The notes beneath the pieces were generated by a model. The model was not told the origin of the DNA. It worked only from the letters and a program-made list of their open reading frames with translations, and did not search any database. A stretch of 64,000 nt of DNA. It comes from Lonepinella sp051851555 (GTDB lineage Bacteria > Pseudomonadota > Gammaproteobacteria > Enterobacterales > Pasteurellaceae). Each line of letters begins with the position of its first letter. Within the stretch, counting starts at the first letter, position 1. The stretch lies in the NCBI RefSeq assembly GCF_051851555.1, contig NZ_JBPDVH010000002.1, positions 248,001 to 312,000 of the forward strand, written 5' to 3'. A program made the translations under genes and the position numbers. Of this stretch, positions 57,646 to 64,000 are shown in pieces.

Positions 57646-58899
57646 CTAATAACGTTTAGTAAACGGTTTTTTCGGTTTGGCCCGACTGGTCGGTGAACTA
57701 TTACGTTTAATCCGTACCGGTCGAGGTAAATCCTGAATTAACGAGGTAGGATCGTATTGGCTCACGGGAATACTGTGGCCAATGTATTCTTCAATGGCTG
57801 GCAGATTCATAGCATATTGTTCACAAGCAAAACTAATCGATACACCACTCTCGCCAGCACGTCCAGTACGGCCAATACGATGCACATAATCTTCACAATC
57901 ATCAGGCAGATCATAATTAAACACATGGGTCACATCGGCAATATGCAAGCCACGAGCAGCAACATCTGTGGCAACTAAAACATCCAAGTCGCCATCCGTA
58001 AATTGTTTTAACAAGGATAACCGTTTTTTCTGCGCCACATCCCCAGTCAATAAGGCGACACGATGGCCGTCAGCCGTCAAATAGCCCCAAATATCTTCAC
58101 ATTTATGTTTAGTATTCGCAAATACAATACAACGATCTGGCCATTCTTCTTCTAACAAAGTCAACAATAACGCCATTTTGTCCTGATTGGACGGATAAAA
58201 TAATTCCTCTTTAATGCGGTGACCGGTTTTCTGTAAAGGTTCAATTTCCACATATTCTGGATCATTCATATCTTCAAAAGCCAATTCTCGTACTTTGTAT
58301 GACAACGTTGCTGAAAATAACATGGTCAACCGTTGTGATGCACTCGGGCATTTACGCAATAAGTAACGAATATCCTTAATAAATCCCAAGTCAAACATGC
58401 GATCCGCCTCATCTAACACCACCACTTGAATCGCCTCCAAGTTAATAATGCCTTGTTTGACATAATCAATCACACGCCCCGTCGTGCCAATTAAAATATC
58501 CACGCCTTGCTCAATGGCTTTTAATTGCTTATCGTAACCGTCACCGCCATAGGCAAGTGCGGTCTTTAATCCCGTTGTTTCGACTAATAATTCTGCATCA
58601 TGATCGATTTGCACCGCCAACTCACGCGTTGGCGCTAGAATTAATGCTCGTGGCTGATTTTTCGTTGAGTTCTGCGGTTTTTCTAACAAATGATGAAAAG
58701 TCGCAGTTAAAAACGCCATGGTTTTGCCCGTGCCCGTTTGCGCTTGGCCAGCCACATCTTTGCCCTGCAAAGTAATGGGTAAAGATAAGGCTTGAATGGG
58801 GGTACAATAATCAAAACCTTTGCTTTGTAATGCTTGCAATACTTGGGAATTTAACGGTAAATCAGCAAAGCGTTGCTGAGATAAATGGTTTGTTGTCAT
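57646..58899 (-). CDS. rhlB: ATP-dependent RNA helicase RhlB
   Basis: 417 residues from ATG 58899 (MTTNHLSQQRFADLPL); upstream in-frame codons to 59010 are not family-like. DEAD-box motifs: FDYCTPIQALSLP (Q), GQAQTGTGKTMAF (I), APTRELAVQ, VLDEADRMFDLGF (II), FSATL (III), VATDVAARGLHI and HRIGRTGRAG (VI). RhlB unwinds RNA in the degradosome with RNase E. Its basic C-terminal tail (RAKPKKPFTKRY) is shorter than average. Divergent from rho. Confidence 0.95.
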   Translation of the reverse strand: MTTNHLSQQRFADLPLNSQVLQALQSKGFDYCTPIQALSLPITLQGKDVAGQAQTGTGKTMAFLTATFHHLLEKPQNSTKNQPRALILAPTRELAVQIDHDAELLVETTGLKTALAYGGDGYDKQLKAIEQGVDILIGTTGRVIDYVKQGIINLEAIQVVVLDEADRMFDLGFIKDIRYLLRKCPSASQRLTMLFSATLSYKVRELAFEDMNDPEYVEIEPLQKTGHRIKEELFYPSNQDKMALLLTLLEEEWPDRCIVFANTKHKCEDIWGYLTADGHRVALLTGDVAQKKRLSLLKQFTDGDLDVLVATDVAARGLHIADVTHVFNYDLPDDCEDYVHRIGRTGRAGESGVSISFACEQYAMNLPAIEEYIGHSIPVSQYDPTSLIQDLPRPVRIKRNSSPTSRAKPKKPFTKRY

Positions 58900-59094
58900 A
58901 ATGGCTTTCGTTCTAGTAAAAATTTTTGCTAGCATAGCACGATATGCAAAAATCCCCAAAAAAACACCGCATTTTCTTGATTTTTTTCCTTGAAAACTAG
59001 ACAATGCCAAAAATTAGTGTTACCTTAGCGACACCTAATGACAACAATGTCAACTCATAACAATCCATTTATTCAAATCTACAAATTAAACATT

Positions 59095-60357
59095 ATGCAT
59101 TTAACAGAACTTAAGAATACGCCAGTGTCAACGTTAGTTGAGCTAGGTGAAGGTCAAATGGGCTTAGAAAATTTAGCCCGTTTACGTAAACAAGACATCG
59201 TCTTTGCCATCCTCAAACAACATGCCAAAAGTGGCGAAGATATTTTCGGCGGTGGTATTTTAGAAATTCTACCTGATGGTTTCGGTTTCCTCCGTTCTGC
59301 CGACAGTTCCTACCTCGCTGGCCCTGATGATATCTATGTTTCCCCGAGTCAAATTCGTCGTTTCAATCTACAAACTGGTGACAAAGTTGAGGGCAAAATT
59401 CGCCCACCTAAAGAGGGAGAACGTTATTTTGCACTTCTCAAAGTCGATCAAGTCAATGATGACAAACCCGAAGTTTCTCGCAGTAAAATCCTCTTTGAAA
59501 ACCTAACGCCATTACACGCTAACTCTCGTTTACGTATGGAACGAGGAAATGGCTCTACCGAAGACTTAACCGCTCGTATTCTTGATTTAGCCTCACCTAT
59601 TGGGAAAGGCCAACGTGGTTTAATTGTGGCGCCGCCAAAAGCGGGGAAAACCGTATTATTACAAAATATCGCCCAAAGTATTACTCACAACTACCCAGAA
59701 TGTGAGCTAATTGTATTGCTGATTGATGAGCGTCCTGAAGAAGTGACCGAAATGCAACGCACCGTACGAGGTGAAGTGATTGCCTCCACCTTTGACGAAC
59801 CTGCTACCCGTCACGTACAAGTGGCAGAAATGGTAATCGAAAAAGCGAAACGTTCAGTGGAACATAAAAAAGACGTGGTGATTTTATTAGACAGTATCAC
59901 TCGTTTAGCCCGAGCTTACAACACCGTCACACCGGCCTCTGGTAAAATCCTCTCTGGTGGTGTCGATGCCAACGCTTTACACCGCCCGAAACGTTTCTTC
60001 GGGGCAGCCCGTAATGTCGAAGAAGGCGGTAGCTTAACTATTATTGCGACGGCCTTAGTGGATACGGGTTCAAAAATGGACGAAGTGATTTTCGAAGAAT
60101 TTAAAGGAACGGGGAATATGGAACTTCACCTTTCTCGCAAAATCGCCGAAAGACGTGTATTCCCAGCTATTGACTTCAACCGTTCTGGTACTCGTAAAGA
60201 AGACTTACTCACCACGCCAGATGAACTCCAAAAAATGTGGATCTTGCGTAAAATTCTTAATCCTATGGGTGAAGTGGACGCCATGGAGTTCTTAATTGAT
60301 AAACTCATGGTCGCCAAAACCAACGAAGAATTTTTTGAGATTATGAAACGCTCGTAA
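59095..60357 (+). CDS. rho: Transcription termination factor Rho
   Basis: 420 residues from ATG 59095 (MHLTELKNTPVSTLVELGE), equal to E. coli Rho (419). The N-terminal RNA-binding domain has ILEILPDGFGFLRSADSSYL, the Q-loop/P-loop APPKAGKTVLLQNIAQSI, Walker B VVILLDSITRLARAYN and R-loop ILSGGVDANALHRPKRFFG. It terminates transcripts genome-wide. Preceded by a 195-base gap to rhlB (divergent), with no clear autoregulatory leader seen. Confidence 0.97.
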   Translation: MHLTELKNTPVSTLVELGEGQMGLENLARLRKQDIVFAILKQHAKSGEDIFGGGILEILPDGFGFLRSADSSYLAGPDDIYVSPSQIRRFNLQTGDKVEGKIRPPKEGERYFALLKVDQVNDDKPEVSRSKILFENLTPLHANSRLRMERGNGSTEDLTARILDLASPIGKGQRGLIVAPPKAGKTVLLQNIAQSITHNYPECELIVLLIDERPEEVTEMQRTVRGEVIASTFDEPATRHVQVAEMVIEKAKRSVEHKKDVVILLDSITRLARAYNTVTPASGKILSGGVDANALHRPKRFFGAARNVEEGGSLTIIATALVDTGSKMDEVIFEEFKGTGNMELHLSRKIAERRVFPAIDFNRSGTRKEDLLTTPDELQKMWILRKILNPMGEVDAMEFLIDKLMVAKTNEEFFEIMKRS

Positions 60358-60382
60358 TTCCGATCCTTAGGAATGAATCTCA

Positions 60383-60404
60383 CTCCCTCCGAAAATGGAG
60401 GGAG
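60383..60404. terminator. GC hairpin after rho
   Basis: CTCCCTCC pairs with GGAGGGAG around GAAAAT, 25 bases after the stop. There is no T run, so it may be an mRNA 3' end protector rather than an intrinsic terminator. Confidence 0.45.
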
Positions 60405-60485
60405 CAATCTCCTTGTCACGCCACATCAATATCAGTATTACATTGAAAAACTTTTCGATTTCCCACCGCACTTTTTTCTAACAAA

Positions 60486-60507
60486 ACGCAAACGTTTGCT
60501 GTATAAT
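60486..60507 (+). promoter_or_regulatory. PurR operator and -10 of the NCS2 permease gene
   Basis: ACGCAAACGTTTGCTG (60486-60501) contains the perfect PurR palindrome and abuts TATAAT (60502-60507), so it fills the spacer between -35 and -10. Bound PurR would block the promoter. Confidence 0.85.
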
Positions 60508-60537
60508 GCGTGCCTATTTTTTCGTTAAGGAACCATT

Positions 60538-61857
60538 ATGAATAACAACCTACTTTATACCGTAGAAGATAAACCGCCTTTTGGGTTAAGTTTATTATTA
60601 GCGGCACAACATTTACTCGCTGCGCTCGGCGGTATTATTGCCGTACCATTAGTGATTGGTAACGTATTAAAATTACCTACTCCCGACACCATTATTTTAG
60701 TCAACGCTGCCTTGTTAGTATCGGGGATCGTGACGATCATTCAATGCCGTGGGTTGGGGCCGATTGGGATTCGATTACCTAGCGTAATGGGAACCAGCTT
60801 TACATTCGTGTCAGCCGCCCTTGCCGTAGGCTTTAGTGAACATGGGGTGGCAGGTATTCTTGGATCGTCCTTAGTCGGTGCTTTAGTGATGATTATCGGC
60901 AGTTTCTTTATGCCGAGTATTCGTAAATTATTCCCACCGGTGGTCACTGGCACGGTCGTCATGATGATCGGATTAAGTTTGATTTCTGTGGCGGTGGACT
61001 GGTTTGCGGGTGGTCAGCGTTCTGATGCCAATTATGCAGCCCCTGAAAATCTGATGATGGCGACGTTTGTACTCGTTATTGTAGTGGCGTTAGTGCAATG
61101 GGGAACCGGCATTTTCTCTGCGGCTGCGATTGTGATCGGCATGATGACCGGTTATATCCTTTGCCTTGCCCTCGGATGGATTGATTTCACTGGCGTAAAA
61201 GAGGCACAAGCCTTTGCCTTGCCACAACCTTTACATTTTGGCTTATCTTTCCCGATTACCGGCATTATCGGTATGGCGATTGCTTATTTAGTCACTATCG
61301 TAGAAAGTAGCGGTAATTTCCTTGCTTTAGGCAATGCGACCCAAACGGAAATCACGGGCAAACATTTACGTGGTGGTATTTTGTGTGATGGGTTAGGTTC
61401 TGCTTTAGCAGCCGTGATGTCGACCACGCCATTTTCTTCTTTCTCACAAAATATCGGTGTAATCACCTTGACAGGCGTAGCAAGTCGTTATGTTGTTGCA
61501 CTGACGGGCGGTTTATTGGTATTAGCGGGCTTATTCCCTGTGTTTGGGGCGTTAATCGTTTCTATTCCATTGCCTGTTTTAGGTGGGGCGGGCTTAATGA
61601 TGTTCGCCATGATTATTGCGGCCGGTATTCAAATGTTGGACAACATTGAACGTAGCAAACGCAACGGTTTAATTATTGCGATTTCTATCGGTTGCGGATT
61701 AGCGGTCACCACACGTCCAGAATTATTGGATAAACTGCCAACGTTCTTCAAAGAAATTTTTGGTTCAGGCATTACCGTCGGCTCCTTGCTTGCCTTGATC
61801 TTAAATTTAATCTTACCAGAAGATAAACCGACTAAAGCGAAAGCTAATGCACAATAA
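60538..61857 (+). CDS. NCS2-family purine permease (xanthine/uric acid type)
   Basis: 439 residues with about 12-14 membrane helices. The NAT signature is SQNIGVITLTGVASR (Q-N-x-G-x(4)-T), the first helix carries GLSLLLAAQHLLAALGGIIA, and a key substrate-site motif is TIVESSGNFLALG. The pattern resembles E. coli XanQ/XanP rather than UraA (whose motif has GVMAITRVYS-like residues). With a PurR box upstream, a purine substrate is the best reading. Single gene with a two-way terminator. Exact base specificity is not determined. Confidence 0.87.
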   Translation: MNNNLLYTVEDKPPFGLSLLLAAQHLLAALGGIIAVPLVIGNVLKLPTPDTIILVNAALLVSGIVTIIQCRGLGPIGIRLPSVMGTSFTFVSAALAVGFSEHGVAGILGSSLVGALVMIIGSFFMPSIRKLFPPVVTGTVVMMIGLSLISVAVDWFAGGQRSDANYAAPENLMMATFVLVIVVALVQWGTGIFSAAAIVIGMMTGYILCLALGWIDFTGVKEAQAFALPQPLHFGLSFPITGIIGMAIAYLVTIVESSGNFLALGNATQTEITGKHLRGGILCDGLGSALAAVMSTTPFSSFSQNIGVITLTGVASRYVVALTGGLLVLAGLFPVFGALIVSIPLPVLGGAGLMMFAMIIAAGIQMLDNIERSKRNGLIIAISIGCGLAVTTRPELLDKLPTFFKEIFGSGITVGSLLALILNLILPEDKPTKAKANAQ

Positions 61858-61868
61858 GCGATAAAAAA

Positions 61869-61909
61869 TGCCCCATCTTCCTGAATGTGAAGTATGGGGC
61901 AAATTTTTA
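61869..61909. terminator. Bidirectional terminator between the NCS2 permease and ytfJ
   Basis: TGCCCCAT (61869-61876) pairs with ATGGGGCA (61894-61901), inner CTTC/GAAG. Plus continues AATTTTTAA, minus TTTTTTATC. Confidence 0.85.
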
Positions 61910-61913
61910 AGGA

Positions 61914-62471
61914 TTATTTGAGTAATTTTTCCACTAAATCAATCACTTCTTTTACATGTTCCACCGATAATTTGCCCTCTGCCACAAATTGGACTTTACC
62001 GGTTTTATCTAACACAATCACCGCACTGTCTTTTTCACGTAATTGCCACGCATTTTTCACCGCACTTTGTTGATCCAAAATCACCTGACTGTGGGCATTT
62101 TCCTTTTTACCTTTTTCTGCGCTGTTTTTAACAAAAATCCCCGTACCGATCACGGCGTCATCCGCATTAATAATGCTGGTGGTTTGATATTTGTTACGGT
62201 CAAATCCCGCTTGTTTAATGGCTTGAATTAATGCCTCATTTTTTTCTTTGGCTGCGGTTCTGCCGGCAAAATGCTGTACCACTCGAACTTTGCCGACTAA
62301 TTGGGCAGAATGCCAACCTTGATATTGAATTTTGTCACCATTGAGATTTATCTCACCGTCTTTTTGTACGCTAACTGCCGGTAATGGGCTGTTTACTTGA
62401 ATATTATGCGCCAATAACACATTCGAAAATAACGCTGTGGATAATGCAATAATCAGTTGTTTTGTTTTCAT
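61914..62471 (-). CDS. ytfJ: YtfJ-family periplasmic protein
   Basis: 185 residues from ATG 62471, which follows GAGGTGAG; a GTG two codons earlier is less likely. Signal peptide MKTKQLIIALSTALFSNVLLA. The body has thioredoxin-like character (LVGKVRVVQHFAGRTAAKEK; SQVILDQQSAVKNAWQLREK; SAVIVLDKTGKVQFVAEGKL), as in E. coli YtfJ, whose role is unknown. No CxxC is present. Single gene, convergent with the permease. Confidence 0.85.
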   Translation of the reverse strand: MKTKQLIIALSTALFSNVLLAHNIQVNSPLPAVSVQKDGEINLNGDKIQYQGWHSAQLVGKVRVVQHFAGRTAAKEKNEALIQAIKQAGFDRNKYQTTSIINADDAVIGTGIFVKNSAEKGKKENAHSQVILDQQSAVKNAWQLREKDSAVIVLDKTGKVQFVAEGKLSVEHVKEVIDLVEKLLK

Positions 62472-62625
62472 ACTCACCTCTTAATTAAATGTTGCGCTCT
62501 ATTCTACTGAAAAGTGAGTATAAAAGAAATCCGAGCATAAAAGAAATTCGCACAAGGACGAATTTTGGATAAATCGCCGATTCTCTGCTATACTGGCGCC
62601 CAATTTTATACGTAAGGAAAAGAAA

Positions 62626-62961
62626 ATGGATCAAATGCCGACTTGCCCCAAATGTCAGGGTGACTATGTTTATCACGATAGCGTGAATTTTGTTTGCCCT
62701 GACTGTGCTTATGAATGGTCAGGTGAAGAAATAAGCGAAGAAAACCAACAAAAAGTGTGGAAAGACAGCAATGGTAATCTATTACAAGATGGCGATGACG
62801 TTATTTTAATTAAAGATCTTAAAGTAAAGGGGTCATCTATTGTGTTGAAAAAAGGCACCAAAGCGAAGAATATTCGCTTAGTCGACAGCGATCATGATGT
62901 GGATTGTAAAATTGAGGGCCAACCTTTTTCATTAAAATCGGCGTTTCTGAAAAAGGCTTAA
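62626..62961 (+). CDS. yjdM: YjdM/PhnA-family zinc-ribbon protein
   Basis: 111 residues. Zinc ribbon PTCPKCQGDYVYHD and FVCPDCAYEW, then a beta domain with KDSNGNLLQDGDDVILIKDL and KGTKAKNIRLVDSDHD, matching E. coli YjdM (PhnA) end to end. Function is unclear despite the historical link to phosphonate use. Single gene, with the uptake-signal terminator after it. Confidence 0.92.
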   Translation: MDQMPTCPKCQGDYVYHDSVNFVCPDCAYEWSGEEISEENQQKVWKDSNGNLLQDGDDVILIKDLKVKGSSIVLKKGTKAKNIRLVDSDHDVDCKIEGQPFSLKSAFLKKA

Positions 62962-62972
62962 CCCTTGTCTCA

Positions 62973-63035
62973 AGCATAAAGTGCGGTGCAAAATTCAATC
63001 AAATTATTGAATAAAATCACCGCACTTTTTATGCG
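62973..63035. terminator. Uptake-signal inverted-pair terminator between yjdM and deoD
   Basis: AAAGTGCGGTG (62978-62988) pairs with CACCGCACTTT (63018-63028) across a 29-base loop, with GCATA/TATGC continuing the stem. T run on the plus side. It probably serves both convergent genes. Confidence 0.8.
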
Positions 63036-63037
63036 CC

Positions 63038-63757
63038 TTATTCGGCAGAATCGCCAATTAAGATACTGTCTAATGCAATCTCAATCATCTCATTAAAGGT
63101 GAATTGACGTTCTTCTGAACTGGTTTGTTCGCCTGTCCGAATATGATCGGAAACCGTACAGATACATAAGGCCTTCGCCCCATATTCTGCCGCCACAGCA
63201 TAAATCCCTGCAGCCTCCATTTCAACCCCCAGAATACCGTATTTTTCCATCACATCAAACATTTCCACATCCGGTGTATAGAAAAGATCGGCAGAGAATA
63301 AATTCCCAACTCGAACCTTAACGCCTTTGTTTTTCGCCGCTTGTACGGCAGCTTGTGTCATCTCAAAATCCGCAATGGCGGCAAAATCGTTATCTTTAAA
63401 ACGAATACGATTGACCTTGCTATCGGTGCAAGCGCCGAGGCCAATCACCACATCACGGACTTTCACATCCTGACGGACGGCACCGCAAGAACCAACACGA
63501 ATAATTTTTTTCACGCCATATTCGGTAATCAGTTCTTTACTGTAAATCGAGCAAGAGGGAATCCCCATGCCATGTCCCATCACGGAAATTCGGCGGCCCT
63601 TGTAAGTCCCCGTATAACCAAGCATATTACGAACATTGGTTACTTCTTGAACGTTTTCTAAAAATGTTTCTGCAATGTATTTAGCACGAAGTGGATCACC
63701 CGGCATTAATACGGCATCTGCAAATGCGCCTGCTGGTGCGTTAATATGTGGAGTCAT
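63038..63757 (-). CDS. deoD: Purine nucleoside phosphorylase DeoD
   Basis: 239 residues (E. coli DeoD 239). MTPHINAPAGAFADAVLMPG, phosphate-site GDPLRAKYIAETFL, GHGMGIPSCSIYSKEL, and catalytic TVSDHIRTGEQTS are intact. A hexameric enzyme that splits purine (deoxy)nucleosides. It follows deoB by 25 bases in the same operon, as in the deo operon of enterobacteria. Confidence 0.97.
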   Translation of the reverse strand: MTPHINAPAGAFADAVLMPGDPLRAKYIAETFLENVQEVTNVRNMLGYTGTYKGRRISVMGHGMGIPSCSIYSKELITEYGVKKIIRVGSCGAVRQDVKVRDVVIGLGACTDSKVNRIRFKDNDFAAIADFEMTQAAVQAAKNKGVKVRVGNLFSADLFYTPDVEMFDVMEKYGILGVEMEAAGIYAVAAEYGAKALCICTVSDHIRTGEQTSSEERQFTFNEMIEIALDSILIGDSAE

Positions 63758-63782
63758 AATGTTTTCCTCTCTGTTTAATCAA

Positions 63783-64000
63783 TTAAAGGATCGATTTACC
63801 GTAATCCATCGGCGATAAATCAAAATATTGTGCTACGGTTTGTGCGATATCCGCAAAGGTTTCTCGTTGACCAAGAAAGGCTTTGGGTATGCTTGAACCA
63901 TACAGTAACACGGGAATATGTTCACGGGTATGAATGGACTCTTGCCATGTTGGATCACAACCATGATCGGTGGTCAGAATTAATAGATCCTCGTTGTTGA
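63783..64000 (-). CDS. deoB: Phosphopentomutase, C-terminal part (cut by window edge)
   Basis: About 72 codons, reading NNEDLLILTTDHGCDPTWQE (metal-site DHG motif) and SIHTREHIPVLLYGSSIP, ending DYGKSIL and a stop at 63783. These are the alkaline-phosphatase-superfamily ends of DeoB, which turns (deoxy)ribose-1-phosphate into the 5-phosphate. The N-terminus lies beyond the right edge. Upstream partner of deoD. Confidence 0.93.
   Translation of the reverse strand, partial: NNEDLLILTTDHGCDPTWQESIHTREHIPVLLYGSSIPKAFLGQRETFADIAQTVAQYFDLSPMDYGKSIL

Overview
The window is chromosomal DNA from a member of the Pasteurellaceae. The 9-base DNA uptake signal of the Haemophilus influenzae type (AAGTGCGGT, and its complement ACCGCACTT) occurs dozens of times on both strands, often as inverted pairs that double as hairpin terminators. 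Base composition looks AT-rich. Several gene runs follow the order I recall from H. influenzae: murI-recG-spoT-rpoZ-gmk, ndk-pepB, rlmN-pilW, leuS-lptE-holA, and a transglutaminase-merT-merP set. I cannot name the species from sequence alone.

Layout. 1-710 is the 5' part of purC behind a PurR box. 865-6618 is an accessory island: a small RelE/ParE-like pair, a decayed HigBA-like pair, a VapBC pair, a HEPN protein, a YkvA protein, a zinc-ribbon protein, a YfjP-type GTPase, an unknown small protein and a WYL regulator, closed by a 7-base tandem repeat. 6932-30683 is mostly core metabolism and information processing: hemA, ndk, pepB, a small RelA/SpoT-like protein, a MetE-like enzyme, hpt, pmbA, darP, paeA, ligA, zipA, cysZ, pilW, rlmN, an Rpn nuclease, murI, recG, spoT, rpoZ, gmk and gapA. 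Between pmbA and hpt lies a candidate Fur-regulated small RNA. 31030-33239 holds two paralogous TbpB-barrel surface lipoproteins with duplicated promoters and leaders. A second Rpn nuclease follows, then the preQ1-riboswitch-controlled queCDE operon, pfkA, a lipoprotein, yaaA, ung and fadD.

41614-48604 deals with metal and siderophore handling: transglutaminase-merT-merP, then a siderophore-type ABC transporter transcribed away from a FepA-like TonB-dependent receptor, with a mirrored 15-base motif at the two promoters. 48971-53874 is leuS, an unknown lipoprotein, lptE and holA. Then come folD, tRNA-Pro and tRNA-Arg, a glyoxalase-like protein, two small exported proteins, nfsA, rhlB, rho, a PurR-box-controlled NCS2 purine permease, ytfJ, yjdM, deoD and the 3' end of deoB.

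Themes. Purine handling recurs (purC, hpt, gmk, the NCS2 permease, deoD), and two of these loci carry the same 12-base PurR core. Iron shows up as the Fur-box small RNA, the receptor/ABC pair and the TbpB-like lipoproteins. No insertion sequence, prophage structural gene, rRNA or CRISPR array was seen. Identifications rest on reading protein motifs by eye, with no database search.
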